Source: Paraescarpia echinospica
Lineage: Eukaryota > Annelida > Polychaeta > Sabellida > Siboglinidae
Assembly: GCA_020002185.1 (NCBI GenBank)
Contig: CM034534.1
Location: 67,033,691 to 67,097,690, forward strand
Direction of reading: 5' to 3'
DNA: 64,000 nucleotides
The notes below the pieces were generated by a model. That model was given only the letters and a program-made list of their open reading frames with translations. It had not been told where the DNA came from and ran no database searches. A program made the position numbers and the translations under genes. Position 1 is the stretch's first letter; each line of letters starts with the position of its first letter. Below are positions 54,201 to 57,110 of this stretch, piece after piece.

Positions 54201-55578
54201 TAACACATATGCAACCATGGAGCGCAGTAGTGCAGCGATAAGAGGTCCGGACTCTCGACTGAGAGAACGCCGGTTCGAATCCTGAGCGGCGATGTACGTA
54301 CGAATAGTCTTCGCGCATTAATTGCAGCGTAGCTGAATGCTTCCTAGAGAAGTCGAGATGGTGTTCAAAGAGTTTGTTACCATTACTGATAAAACATACA
54401 ATCACGTAGAACACATATAGAAGCCGACATTGTATAAAGATACAGACTCTGATGCAATTGTAATATCATGTATATATTATAAACTATATACCATTATTAT
54501 TGTAACATCTCGACGGCCCAAATGTGTTTTATAAACTGTAGCGGTGTAAATATAAATTTACCGTTATCTCGCTGTGAATATCGACGTTACCGTTCAGCAT
54601 GAAATGTAAACATGGTATTCGCCTCAAAACATTCAAATACAAATAATGGCTAAAGGTGAGTTATTATATATAGCGCAGTATCCAATCCTATGGACTGCTC
54701 AAAGCGCTTTACACTTTACTCCCTGACAGACCTGTCCAATCAAACCATCCACGAAGTGGATTAACGAGAGAAGGAGAAGAAGAATAAAACACCATCTCGA
54801 CTTATCTTGGAAGCATTCAGCCACGCTGCAGTTAATGCGAAAAGACTATTCGTACAAAACTATCCACCATTTTCTATAGCAAGGTACTCATTCACACATC
54901 TGGGTGAACTGGAGCAACGTAGAGTAGACGAACTTGCCCAAAGTTCGAGACGGCAGCACAGGATTCGCACCCAATTCTGTATGCCGGACGTGGTGTGGGT
55001 TAAAAACTGGGTTCATTTAAACCCAATTAGGCTGTCAAAATATCACCATTGATAAGTTTTTATAACGTAAAATTAGTTCTAAAACAAACCCAATCAGACC
55101 GCATACCTTTAATTGTGGCGTACTGTAATGCTATTTGCGGTATGGCATAGTTACGTAATCCCGTTTATTTGGGCAGGACCTTCCTTTGAATCTGACACAT
55201 CGGAATGCGCAGGAAAACCAGTAGCACCCTGCAGTAGTTGTTATATAATTAGGAGTGGACACGGTTTGGCTACAGCAGGTACACTGGACTTCTCGCGGTC
55301 GACGCCGTTATAGGACAATAAGGACTAACACACGAGCCGCGACTGACAGCGCGCGTAATTAGCAACCATGGGTCGAGACATTTCACAGACTAATAGTAGC
55401 GTGCTTATTATCACCGAATGTAGATTGAGAGCGACTCAACAAAGTTGTGCCACATTAACGCCGGCAAACGGCGTGATGTATTAGTATATAATAACTTACA
55501 CCCTTCCGTCGCGACCAGACGTGATATTCCCAGGAGAGTGAGCACCAGGGCGACTGCCGCGCCCCCTCCTCGCAACAT
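1848..55578 (-). CDS. VWDE-like: VWDE-like secreted mosaic protein gene, 33 exons, 3' end outside window
   Basis: Joined coding segments (minus strand, in transcription order): 55578-55500, 39845-39674, 37768-37576, 36049-35938, 35413-35144, 32056-32039, 31288-31056, 30565-30298, 29557-28889, 27900-27626, 26129-25974, 25550-25329, 24606-24530, 24019-23956, 21903-21682, 21136-21034, 20224-20107, 18836-18667, 18124-17861, 17313-17281, 16832-16738, 16069-15920, 15441-15255, 14532-14342, 13209-12979, 12490-12379, 11400-10889, 10392-10281, 9700-9453, 7692-7291, 4094-4015, 3687-3624, 2057-1848. Every junction is AG/GT, phases match throughout, and the sum is 2,104 codons without a stop. Seen: signal peptide, two PAN/Apple-like exons, two LamG-like regions, VWD signatures (DPHMKSFNG, CNCAVAV, LCG), one EGF-like repeat. 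Known: these combinations occur in VWDE-type extracellular proteins. Inferred: an extracellular adhesive or matrix protein; the exact role is unknown. The gene continues left of position 1848. Exon calls are by eye, without transcript support. Confidence 0.86.
2399..3195. repeat. 35-bp minisatellite in intron 32
   Basis: About 23 units of acatcagccagcatgtaaac + aatggaatagttaca, with C/T variants and two shortened units (near 2590 and 3113). It lies between exons 32 and 33 and does not include splice-site sequence. Confidence 0.95.
3450..3535. repeat. CA-rich microsatellite in intron 32
   Basis: Imperfect acacac/cgcacg tract downstream of the 35-bp array. Confidence 0.85.
3624..3687 (-). CDS. 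Exon 32: VWD domain 2, second segment
   Basis: 64 bp, phase 2 in, phase 0 out, donor GTAATG, acceptor gtttcag. TYDLFLEGEFVLYKHKTLPY; same length and phase as exon 14. Confidence 0.89.
4015..4094 (-). CDS. Exon 31: start of VWD domain 2, edge copied into an 84-bp array
   Basis: 80 bp, phase 0 in, phase 2 out, donor GTAAGT, acceptor tccacag. INIINSDKLTARCSS then TNDPHIETFDL; paralogue of exon 13 with one extra residue. The acceptor and about 40 bases of this exon are the proximal unit of the tandem array that fills intron 30, so the upstream boundary rests on homology with exon 13. Confidence 0.86.
4056..6903. repeat. 84-bp minisatellite carrying exon 31 acceptor copies
   Basis: About 34 head-to-tail units. 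On the minus strand each unit reads: ~44 bases of intron with a TGATAAC branch-site-like motif, tccacag acceptor, then ~40 bases equal to the start of exon 31. The unit at 4056-4139 holds the working acceptor. Units are near-identical with a few 1-3-bp deletions (near 4335, 5574, 6649). A variant run (gaacatg, then ggcgttaagcgtg, then ctgacggtaagcgtg) occurs at about 5250-5420 and again at about 6675-6845, so a 17-unit block was duplicated. 84 is a multiple of 3, so two plus-strand frames stay open (717 and 470 codons); on the minus strand every frame has a stop in each unit. Confidence 0.95.
7146..7220. mobile_element. Fragment of the pogo-like MITE family
   Basis: cagtggaacctccctattaa followed by ggtcac and an inverted gtgacttta phrase; short and incomplete. 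Intron 30, between the 84-bp array and exon 30. Confidence 0.55.
7291..7692 (-). CDS. Exon 30: VWDE pre-VWD region 2 (fused a+b)
   Basis: 134 codons, phase 0 on both sides, donor GTATGT, acceptor atttgacag. VLTKGPLTVVEGQSG, FLCGASNTDC, YTCANGD, then DAFCGVQLTPENW and VRAMMDGLFD. It covers what exons 11 and 12 encode separately. A SINE begins about 17 bp upstream of its acceptor. Confidence 0.88.
7709..7887 (-). mobile_element. tRNA-derived SINE, 5' half, abutting exon 30 acceptor
   Basis: Minus strand: tRNA-like head (B-box-like ggtttaaatcctgtg) followed by the body up to tacgaatagtctaaac, which stops about 17 bp from the exon 30 acceptor. Intron 29. Confidence 0.78.
7888..9452 (-). other. 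Rest of intron 29: no element recognised
   Basis: AT-rich sequence between a SINE and exon 29. Short open frames near 8700-9000 carry no family signature. Confidence 0.55.
9453..9700 (-). CDS. Exon 29: VWDE pre-VWD beta module 2
   Basis: 248 bp, phase 1 in, phase 0 out, donor GTGAGT, acceptor tatttcag. ASFMCRFASQNERVRYYIKW; same position and phases as exon 10. One cysteine only. Candidate N-glycosylation sites NST and NVT. Confidence 0.85.
10281..10392 (-). CDS. Exon 28: laminin-G-like domain 2, final strand
   Basis: 112 bp, phase 0 in, phase 1 out, donor GTGAGT, acceptor attccccag. GGVPGSLKYFKGRMACLQIY, closing with VQNCPV; matches the end of exon 9. Intron 27 has no counterpart in LamG 1. 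Confidence 0.88.
10889..11400 (-). CDS. Exon 27: laminin-G-like domain 2, main part
   Basis: 512 bp, phase 1 in, phase 0 out. LVGLFPLDECSAGD, IAVTYDYMDGVAKLYVNANL and TEGGITL. The donor is taken as GTGAGT after ACCCTG because the join TEGGITL-GGVPG matches TDGKIRV-GAVPG of exon 9; a second donor (GTAAGC) 42 bp downstream would also keep phase 0 but adds residues absent from copy 1. Confidence 0.85.
11575..11763. mobile_element. 189-bp pogo/Tc1-type MITE
   Basis: Ends cagtggcacc and (inverted) caatagcacc, flanked by TA at 11573-11574 and 11764-11765. The interior repeats the 'tatggtcaccttggtaatac / cctcgcaattaaggtcac' phrase typical of invertebrate pogo-like MITEs. Located in intron 26. Confidence 0.75.
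12379..12490 (-). CDS. Exon 26: Cys-rich linker before LamG 2
   Basis: 112 bp, phase 0 in, phase 1 out, donor GTAAGA, acceptor gtttcag. DSCTIEGQCYAGSDVNPG fits the C-x-I-x-G-x-CY-x-x-G-x-x-NP motif seen after the beta module in VWDE-like proteins; it ends QWTFTG. Confidence 0.87.
12636..12725. mobile_element. Fragment of the pogo-like MITE family
   Basis: cagtggaacccccttt followed by cacctcgcaattaaggtcac, as in the 11575 element, after a TA. The right end is not found. Intron 25. Confidence 0.65.
12979..13209 (-). CDS. Exon 25: IPT-like beta module
   Basis: 77 codons, phase 0 on both sides, donor GTAGGT, acceptor ttctgcag. VHCKLSVEV, then LVGVSNNGVNYN, a pattern typical of the post-EGF beta module of VWDE (VSNDGxxYS), then DCMSCDFKAGTCAER, the start of a Cys-rich linker. 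N-glycosylation candidates: NST and NAT. Confidence 0.87.
13258..13548 (-). mobile_element. tRNA-derived SINE, near full length
   Basis: Minus strand: gagtgcagtggctagagc head, cgggttcgagtcctgtgctg B box, body with ctatagacagtggtggata and tail ctggacactatatata. Intron 24. Confidence 0.85.
13566..13735 (-). mobile_element. SINE, 3' half, next to another copy
   Basis: Minus strand: ctgtgctgtaattgtggcat, gagaagttgagatggtg, ggatactgcgctttataaga. It lies directly beside the copy at 13258-13548 in the same orientation. Confidence 0.8.
14342..14532 (-). CDS. Exon 24: second half of EGF-like domain and start of IPT-like region
   Basis: 191 bp, phase 1 in, phase 0 out, donor GTCAGT, acceptor tgtgcag. 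KCECKGKWLGVDC completes six EGF cysteines with exon 23 (tenascin-type spacing). Then ALCNPSESPCNIVVAFGERF, which in VWDE proteins precedes an IPT/TIG-like beta module. Confidence 0.88.
15255..15441 (-). CDS. Exon 23: end of helical region and first half of EGF-like domain
   Basis: 187 bp, phase 0 in, phase 1 out, donor GTGGGT, acceptor atttctcag. AVAGINSLAEQCLIHLN, then ICINDCSGLNNGNCVNG opens an EGF-like repeat. The EGF is split by intron 23 just before its fourth cysteine. A 21-bp minisatellite lies 75-290 bp upstream in intron 22. Confidence 0.88.
15515..15735. repeat. 21-bp minisatellite in intron 22
   Basis: About ten units of gagtggacagtccggactca + g, drifting to gagcagacagtccggactcc. 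The unit is 7 codons long, giving open frames on both strands (SPDSGVD-type and PESGLST-type repeats) that are artefacts of the period. Confidence 0.93.
15920..16069 (-). CDS. Exon 22: post-VWD helical/Cys region
   Basis: 50 codons, phase 0 on both sides, donor GTGCGT, acceptor cgttag. TTWPARWTQNDALITCQD then SKACETVPI and LQDCVADIK; three cysteines in a helix-like pattern reminiscent of C8-type segments after VWD domains. Confidence 0.86.
16070..17280 (-). other. Introns 20 and 21: no element recognised
   Basis: Apart from exon 21 (16738-16832) this AT-rich stretch has no repeat, RNA gene or frame that I can support. Confidence 0.6.
16738..16832 (-). CDS. Exon 21: post-VWD region, segment 1
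   Basis: 95 bp, phase 1 in, phase 0 out, donor GTTAGT, acceptor tttctag. It encodes GEDISDDLVQRSV and IQFEYDAAFE. It corresponds to the start of the segment between VWD and EGF in VWDE-like proteins. Confidence 0.82.
17281..17313 (-). CDS. Exon 20: 33-bp microexon after PAN 2
   Basis: 33 bases, phase 1 on both sides, acceptor cttttcag, donor GTAAGT. It encodes LAEAIKTKLEN. It occupies the same place after PAN 2 as exon 6 does after PAN 1, and its skipping would keep the frame. Confidence 0.72.
17636..17775 (-). mobile_element. SINE, middle fragment
   Basis: cagccatgctgcaacaactg, ttccaccactgtttactcgt, cagctaaataaact as in the family body. Intron 19... upstream of exon 20 on the minus strand. 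Confidence 0.65.
17861..18124 (-). CDS. Exon 19: PAN/Apple-like domain 2
   Basis: 264 bp, phase 1 on both sides, donor GTGAGT, acceptor gatcaccag. Residues about 1141-1228; GDCKRLCTEE, FTCVAI and KICELL supply four cysteines in the order seen in exon 5, closing with YDYYESEI. Its acceptor is the first unit of a tandem repeat that runs back into intron 18. Confidence 0.88.
18122..18330. repeat. ~32-bp tandem repeat carrying branch site and acceptor of exon 19
   Basis: Seven recognisable units starting at about 18122, 18151, 18184, 18217, 18249, 18280 and 18312; decayed traces (gtgatcaaa) reach about 18555. On the minus strand most units contain TACTAAT (or ctattactg) about 19 bases before gatcaccag, the acceptor of exon 19. 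Confidence 0.85.
18667..18836 (-). CDS. Exon 18: Cys-rich segment after VWD 1
   Basis: 170 bp, phase 2 in, phase 1 out, donor GTGAGA, acceptor gttcctag. About residues 1084-1140; SEEDSLYGGL, then SITSCSCGG, KPVCAPN and KPCHIV, with four cysteines. It joins the VWD to PAN 2. No named domain is assigned with confidence. Confidence 0.84.
18885..19140 (-). mobile_element. tRNA-derived SINE, near full length
   Basis: Minus strand head tgcagtgactagaccaccag, B box gggttcgaatcctgtgctgc, body and tail. About 50 bp from the exon 18 acceptor. Intron 17. Confidence 0.87.
19998..20046 (-). mobile_element. SINE fragment
   Basis: acttttctgggaagtgttca + gccatgccacaattactgtgcgaagac; about 60 bp past the exon 17 donor. 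Confidence 0.65.
20107..20224 (-). CDS. Exon 17: VWD domain 1, GLCG loop
   Basis: 118 bp, phase 1 in, phase 2 out, donor GTAAGT, acceptor acctgtag. It completes G-LCGVLDDDKANDYTKADGS, matching the Ca-binding GLCGN-x-D-x-D-x-x-x-D end of VWD domains, then FPNEFTRTW. Sequence immediately left is a SINE fragment (19998-20046). Confidence 0.88.
21034..21136 (-). CDS. Exon 16: VWD domain 1, beta segment
   Basis: 103 bp, phase 0 in, phase 1 out, donor GTAGGT, acceptor gtctccag. VHLPTGSVVTIHES followed by LNVWMWAAGTEF, the usual strands before the GLCG loop of VWD. No paralogue is visible left of exon 33, where it should lie beyond the window or in unrecognised sequence. Confidence 0.88.
21682..21903 (-). 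CDS. Exon 15: VWD domain 1 core
   Basis: 74 codons, phase 0 on both sides, donor GTAAAG. Motifs: VHTFYRRC, ATCNCAVAVRVDDDVIVVDK, then PMTVTLYKNGELTAGM. This is the most diagnostic segment for the VWDE family. Exon 33 is a close paralogue with four fewer residues. The exon translates cleanly in one frame with family-typical spacing. Confidence 0.93.
22683..23066. mobile_element. MITE-like dispersed repeat, copy with visible inverted ends
   Basis: The left end actagggcacttgtgtag is matched by the inverted right end (ctacacaagtgccgtgacta). The body shares long runs with 327-640, e.g. atgcctgggataatgttgaa. Intron 14. Confidence 0.7.
23956..24019 (-). CDS. Exon 14: VWD domain 1, second segment
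   Basis: 64 bp, phase 2 in, phase 0 out, donor GTGAGA. It encodes LYDNHYEGEFVFYKHKTLPY, the beta-hairpin after the DPH motif in VWDE-type VWD domains (GEFVLYRH-like). It is the same length and phase as exon 32. Confidence 0.9.
24530..24606 (-). CDS. Exon 13: start of VWD domain 1
   Basis: 77 bp, phase 0 in, phase 2 out, donor GTGAGT, acceptor ttttgcag. It encodes LKVVDRDSTAYCGS followed by VNDPHMKSFNG, the classic opening of a VWD domain (DPH-x-x-[ST]-F-[DN]-G). Paralogue of exon 31. Confidence 0.9.
24713..25253. repeat. 16-bp minisatellite in intron 12
   Basis: About 34 units of gttgtattacaaaggg with C/G exchange (ttac/ttag) and A/G changes. It fills about 75% of the 722-bp intron between exons 12 and 13. 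Confidence 0.95.
25329..25550 (-). CDS. Exon 12: VWDE pre-VWD region 1, part b
   Basis: 74 codons, phase 0 on both sides, donor GTGAGG, acceptor atgcacag. GGIACGLVITSSNW and FTMMVRATADSLYD match the second half of exon 30 (CGVQLTPENW, VRAMMDGLFD). Its donor is only about 75 bp from a 16-bp minisatellite in intron 12. Confidence 0.87.
25974..26129 (-). CDS. Exon 11: VWDE pre-VWD region 1, part a
   Basis: Exactly 52 codons, phase 0 on both sides, donor GTAGGT, acceptor tttgcag. It starts VMTTGPLELIEG and carries LICGKDC and a final YCPK. The paralogous segment VLTKGPLTVVEG lies at the start of exon 30, where parts a and b are one exon. Confidence 0.87.
26362..26450 (+). mobile_element. Possible second tRNA-like SINE head
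   Basis: gcagctgtgtagtgaattag (A-box-like) and ttgagttcaaaacctgg (B-box-like) about 50 bases apart, followed by unique sequence. A single copy, so only suggestive. Intron 10. Confidence 0.35.
27085..27135 (+). pseudogene. Short LINE-like remnant
   Basis: gacaagatgagggaggagac and agtttcaagaggaagatggt match the nucleotide pattern around 51240-51300. Intron 10. Confidence 0.35.
27626..27900 (-). CDS. Exon 10: VWDE pre-VWD beta module 1
   Basis: Phase 1 in, phase 0 out, donor GTAAGT, about residues 672-763. LTLQCRFPV then VEYDVRWYLGND resembles an immunoglobulin-like or fibronectin-like beta module, but only one obvious cysteine is present. Paralogous to exon 29 (FMCRFAS, YYIKWVDN). Confidence 0.83.
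27968..28028 (+). mobile_element. SINE 3' fragment
   Basis: ggggtgaagtaaaaagtgtt, gagcagtctcaaggatggta, tactgcactatataat; the tail only. Intron 9. Confidence 0.6.
28551..28864 (+). mobile_element. Dispersed repeat with GCAGA...TCTGC palindrome, copy 1
   Basis: Shares gcagacatatggttctgccc, then aaatatgagcgtgaaag, and ends near 'tttcatccctgcaccagagg'. The palindrome-containing 44-bp piece is duplicated in tandem. Shared with 53838-54135 (same strand) and 47738-47955 (opposite strand). Class unknown. Intron 9. Confidence 0.75.
28889..29557 (-). CDS. Exon 9: laminin-G-like (ConA-like) domain 1
   Basis: A 669-bp exon, phase 1 in and out, about residues 449-671. LamG features: LFPFDECHSD at the start, AATYDFINSTAKLYVN in the middle (the W/Y-x-x-x-A-x-T-Y-D core of LamG_3/pentraxin-like folds), and FFGQIACLRIFSTSLS at the end with a closing Cys (EECPI). 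Homologous to exons 27-28 but uninterrupted. Likely a carbohydrate- or protein-binding jelly roll. Confidence 0.88.
29885..30190 (+). pseudogene. LINE reverse-transcriptase tail remnant
   Basis: LQVCENKWIRGITGTKRLDRR and, in other frames, WTGHLVIMEADRLLMSKCEQ and GRPQLG; the same tail order as in 50878-51385. Inserted in intron 8 antisense to the gene. Confidence 0.6.
30298..30565 (-). CDS. Exon 8: beta-rich domain copy 2, second half
   Basis: Phase 0 in, phase 1 out, donor GTATGT. The acceptor is taken as tggcag (exon first base 30565), giving TVKLDPSKY; an AG nine bases further in would also keep the frame. Residues about 360-448. It contains EGDLLGVHYHD, a CC pair (PLCCGL), and ends RAVFSN just before the LamG exon. 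Confidence 0.82.
31056..31288 (-). CDS. Exon 7: beta-rich domain copy 2, first half
   Basis: Phase 1 in, phase 0 out, donor GTACGT, acceptor gacacag. Residues about 282-359. It carries GACTEVKGG, then VAWEFYAANAGMFYADIWRP, the second occurrence of the pattern in exon 2, followed by FTLVATM (compare FSLVGQV in exon 3). Confidence 0.86.
32039..32056 (-). CDS. Exon 6: 18-bp microexon after PAN 1
   Basis: Only 18 bases, phase 1 on both sides, acceptor tttgcag, donor GTAGGC. It encodes GIIVDE. It is supported by the matching phases of exons 5 and 7 and by the equivalent microexon (exon 20) after the second PAN exon. Skipping it would keep the frame, so it could be alternatively included. Confidence 0.62.
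32205..33135. repeat. Diverged ~500-bp tandem duplication in intron 5
   Basis: Copy 1 (about 32205-32640) and copy 2 (about 32740-33135) share phrases in the same order: gagatctagc/agatctagcc, gaattgagcatgactt/aattgagtgtgactt, catcaacat, atttcactaaaa, tctcacaat, tttgcataa, ttcgcaaat, then ggcatgttta/ggcctgttta. No coding frame. Confidence 0.7.
33791..34028. repeat. AT-rich simple sequence in intron 5
   Basis: (TTAA)n near 33805 and a (TA)n tract at about 33991-34027. Confidence 0.8.
35144..35413 (-). CDS. Exon 5: PAN/Apple-like domain 1
   Basis: Residues about 186-275, phase 1 on both sides. Four cysteines in PAN spacing: ADMCKMFCLEE, then FTCRSV, then KDCYLA. The closing YDYHDFEF matches YDYYESEI in exon 19. 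PAN/Apple domains bind protein or sugar in extracellular proteins; the ligand here is unknown. The donor is GTTTGT, weak for this gene. GTAATG five bases downstream would break the phase with exon 6. Confidence 0.85.
35588..35665. repeat. GTGC/GC-alternating microsatellite in intron 4
   Basis: gtgtgcgtgcgcgcgcgcgc followed by gtgtgcgt/gtgcgttcgt repeats; potential Z-DNA type sequence. Confidence 0.85.
35938..36049 (-). CDS. Exon 4: linker before PAN/Apple 1
   Basis: Phase 0 in, phase 1 out, donor GTGAGG, acceptor ggctccag. About 37 residues with beta-like alternation, one cysteine (EGDCREYSV) and a candidate N-glycosylation site (NVSS). The end reads QITIIN and runs straight into the PAN exon. 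No family recognised. Confidence 0.8.
36155..36228. repeat. (ACGC/CACA)n microsatellite in intron 3
   Basis: Alternating acacacgc and (acgc)n tract next to the left end of the TIR element. Confidence 0.9.
36242..37500. mobile_element. DNA transposon-like element with 27-bp terminal inverted repeats
   Basis: taccgtaatgaccgtatgta-ttgggac at 36242-36268 and its inverted copy at 37474-37500 agree at 25 of 27 positions and both end in TA, compatible with a TA target. Subterminal gtcccaaaacatacgg motifs recur at both ends. It fills most of intron 3. The 345-bp minus-strand frame inside (37067-37411) has no recognisable transposase motif, so it is probably non-autonomous or decayed. Confidence 0.78.
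37576..37768 (-). CDS. Exon 3: beta-rich domain copy 1, second half
   Basis: Phase 2 in, phase 0 out, donor GTAGGA, acceptor tttcag. Residues about 84-148. It continues PSDSRTFSLVGQVRYDAKAS and then a GDVLGYY motif, which aligns with EGDLLGVHY in exon 8. Copy 1 has no intron where copy 2 is split between exons 7 and 8. One cysteine lies near the end (ATCPKGQ). Confidence 0.85.
39465..39568. repeat. 12-bp tandem repeat in intron 2
   Basis: About eight units of ggggatggatgc/ggggatgtatgc type, about 105 bp past the exon 2 donor. Confidence 0.9.
39674..39845 (-). CDS. Exon 2: beta-rich domain copy 1, first half
   Basis: Phase 1 in, phase 2 out, donor GTAGGT, acceptor after a pyrimidine-rich tract (gtttccgttgcag). 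The encoded segment (about residues 27-83) has the signature WEIYTKAAGS...LQVWR. The same pattern (WEFYAANAGM...ADIWRPS) recurs in exon 7, so this is the first half of a repeated domain of the protein. I cannot assign it to a named family. It immediately follows the signal peptide. Confidence 0.85.
41100..41415 (+). mobile_element. tRNA-derived SINE, near full length
   Basis: Head gtggagcgcgttggcgtagt, then cttcggcaagttcgcccact, ctatagacagtggtggacct, cagtaattgcttcccagtaa and tail gggatactgcgcaatatcaa. Intron 1. Confidence 0.82.
42210..42530 (+). mobile_element. tRNA-derived SINE, near full length
   Basis: Head gtgcggtagcgtggttagta, body acgtacagtggtggatatgt, cagcgtggctgaatgcttcc and tail through agcgctttgtgcagtccgaa. 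Intron 1. Confidence 0.83.
42965..43175. repeat. Degenerate ~45-bp tandem repeat in intron 1
   Basis: Four to five diverged units of the type gctcccnnaaaacctccaac + tgcacccnnttgaa. No other feature there. Confidence 0.6.
43675..43830 (-). mobile_element. SINE, 3' half
   Basis: ttatacagcgttatcaaatc, ctgctcaaacactttacact, ctggcagacctgcccattcc, tattcagccacgccataaat. Intron 1. Confidence 0.77.
45343..47147. repeat. 81-bp minisatellite in intron 1
   Basis: About 22 units. Key pieces: gcccgtctgtcgaagccctc, ggttgtagcgcggaactacc (with a GTAG...CTAC palindrome), atgtatggcccacatggttg and gccggacaccgagaaa. Units are regular on the left; from about 46660 to 47040 most are shortened by different internal deletions while the gtagcgcggaactac core is always kept. 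A period of 27 codons produces open frames on both strands (306 codons plus, 264 codons minus); no start context, splice signal or homology supports coding. Confidence 0.94.
47627..47710. repeat. GA-rich microsatellite in intron 1
   Basis: (GGGA)n then (GA)n purine tract. Confidence 0.9.
47738..47955 (-). mobile_element. Dispersed repeat with palindrome, copy 2 (inverted)
   Basis: Inverse of copies 1 and 3: cacgctcacatttaat, gggggcagaaccatatgtct, gccccctagagaaattccag; also the 'attaatcgtctcataaaatt' phrase shared with copy 3. Intron 1. Confidence 0.72.
49925..50112 (-). pseudogene. LINE tail remnant, inverted
   Basis: Minus strand gives RWVGHLIGMDADEPVMRA then a stop and GRRKGKTTAKVGG, resembling the same LINE tail. 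Weak. Confidence 0.4.
50878..51385 (+). pseudogene. LINE reverse-transcriptase remnant
   Basis: Frame fragments LQEQLMEWKDVFGRHGLRV and KKAKLLWVGK, then after frame changes KWLRRIAGVK, RMEELREEVDVKESFRRKLM, which are typical of the C-terminal part of animal LINE reverse transcriptases. Stops and frameshifts throughout. Intron 1. Confidence 0.72.
53605..53745 (+). pseudogene. LINE C-terminal remnant
   Basis: RRRRRKDTIRWKDNDILKDG followed by REWKATAVDGLG, a common end of LINE open frames. Short. Intron 1. Confidence 0.5.
53838..54135 (+). mobile_element. Dispersed repeat with palindrome, copy 3
   Basis: gacagacatatggttctgcc, ttaaatgtgagcgtgaatg, aattttatgagacgattaat, then a second 'gcagacatattg', ending 'gtcattcccgcgccactgg'. 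Intron 1. Confidence 0.73.
54217..54372 (+). mobile_element. tRNA-derived SINE, internally deleted
   Basis: Clear tRNA-like head: agcgcagtagtgcagcgata ... ctcgactgagagaacgccgg, ttcgaatcctgagcggc, then directly gtacgaatagtcttcgcgca, so the segment between head and body is missing. Intron 1. Confidence 0.83.
54655..54975 (-). mobile_element. tRNA-derived SINE, full length with small insertion
   Basis: tatagcgcagtatccaatcc, caaagcgctttacactttac, ctggagcaacgtagagtaga, gcagcacaggattcgcaccc. About 40 bp (acgaagtgga...gaagaagaat) interrupts the body near 54750. Intron 1. Confidence 0.83.
55500..55578 (-). CDS. Exon 1: start codon and signal peptide
   Basis: Encodes 26 residues plus one base. A short basic start (MLRGGG) is followed by a strongly hydrophobic stretch (AAVALVLTLLGI) and ends near SRLVA-TEG, a plausible signal peptidase site after VA. 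The ATG at 55578 has A at -3. The donor is GTAAGT after a phase-1 base. Exon 2 is joined across a 15.6-kb intron; the phase fits, but a small exon in that gap cannot be excluded. An in-frame TTG lies upstream, so the ATG is the preferred start. Confidence 0.82.
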
Positions 55579-55960
55579 GCTTGACGGCGGGGTGGTCAGC
55601 AATGTGATCCGTAAATTCGACTTCTAGTAGACTCGTCGGTGTGAAACCTTCGCAAGAACGACGCCTGTCCGGTGAGAATCCGAGGTTCGAGGTGTTCCAG
55701 TGAACTCGGCTACCGGTCAGGTGAGCTACCGGCGCGACTGAGAGTGCCACGGCCGACTACACGCCTATGTGGCCCGGCAGAATGGTCGGCATTGAGTCAC
55801 GCGCCACGCTCCGGCGGGCAAACACAGTATCGGCGGGGTAGGAATACTTATCTTGGTTGGTTCATCCTGCCGGCGCGGTCTCTGGACGCAACCCACGCAA
55901 GAGGCGCGTAGGGGGTGGACAATGTTGACCTGCAATGGACACTTGCTACCTGTGCATGTG
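55579..55960 (-). promoter_or_regulatory. Probable 5' UTR and promoter region
   Basis: Sequence directly upstream of the start codon is clearly richer in G+C and CpG than the flanks (about 55500-55950). No TATA box at a convincing distance. The assignment rests only on position and composition; the transcription start is unknown. Confidence 0.35.
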
Positions 55961-56934
55961 TGGGTAGTCATCCGTGACGGGTTGGTACCTGGATCGCGTT
56001 GATTGAGATGTAATATTTGTTGCAAAGTCGTCTTCCTACGGCTAGAACTTTATGGATAATACCATTGAGGTAATGACAGCAATATAACCAATGCCCTATA
56101 ATACTGTGTTAAAACTATTTAGTTAGCGTCCGTTAATTTGGATTATCCGCTGGCACTTTCCGTATGCCGGACCTGGTTTGATGATCATAAAACTAATTAT
56201 GATATAAATACAGCTGTATCTAAAACATGGACGAAAGAACAGCGGGGAGAAGACTAGCCGTTTTAGACCGAGAACATCGACACAACTACAGGTAGGATGC
56301 TTGTAAAACATTGTATATAATGATAGCGAGAGAGGGAGGGGGGACGGGTAGTAAATAGGCTGTAGGAGAGAGGTAGGGATGCGAGGAAGCAATGAAGGGA
56401 TGTGGGAGCAATATAGAAAGAGGTCAGGAGAGGGAGATGGCCAAGTCAGAAACCTGGTCAAACAATTACCAATGCGGTCAGTGACTAGTACTATATATAC
56501 CCACACATTAAATATATATATATATATATTTCAAGAACTACGAGAGTATACGCGTCTGTCTGTCTGCCAAGCACCCGCAGACAGTGTGGTAGATAAGTGA
56601 ACCGGGCGTCCAAGTTTGTAACTGTTCTTTTGACATGGCTTCGTCTTGGTTCTGCTTCACTGAGCACGCGTCTGCAATAATAATATATACGTGAGAGGAT
56701 CTTATCGGGTAGCACCGGGTAGCCAGGTAACAAACCATGGCTTACTGTTTCGCGTCGTTCCTTGCGAAAAAAAACACTGCAGTGACCTGGATTGTGACTC
56801 AGTGCTTGTATCTCCTTGTGGAACGCGGAGGTAGTTGGAATATGCCAATGCGGCACGTACTTTGTTAGTAATTACTGAGTGGAAGACCAGCGTATCTCTT
56901 CAAGGGCTTTGATTATGTGGGGCTTCTGACAACG

Positions 56935-57110
56935 ACATTGTATGACCGCCTCATTCCATGACCTGCTCATTGCATGACTCCCAATTATTTGAAACCACTC
57001 ATTGTGTGCCCCAATCGGTGGGTGAATCCATCATTGCACGACTCTCTTCATTGTACGAGTCCCTCGTTATATGACCCCTTTCATTTGATGACTCCTTCAT
57101 TGTATGTACG
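56935..57110. repeat. Degenerate ~16-bp tandem repeat upstream of the gene
   Basis: Repeated cattgtatgactccctc-like phrases with heavy drift. Confidence 0.55.

Larger units (their letters stand above)
39846..55499 (-). other. Intron 1 (15.6 kb)
   Basis: Between the signal-peptide exon and exon 2. It holds four or more SINE copies, an 81-bp minisatellite, two palindrome repeats, LINE remnants and simple repeats listed separately. Stretches 39850-41100, 43840-45300, 48060-49900 and 51400-53600 show nothing else I can support. Large first introns often hold regulatory elements, but none is identifiable by eye. Confidence 0.75.

Noticed and set aside
54217..54300. A true tRNA gene
   Set aside because: The tRNA-like head is followed by the SINE body and cannot be folded with a proper acceptor stem by eye; it is a SINE head.
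55496..55750. Alternative 84-codon minus-strand frame starting upstream of exon 1
   Set aside because: It is in another frame from the signal peptide and does not continue into exon 2.
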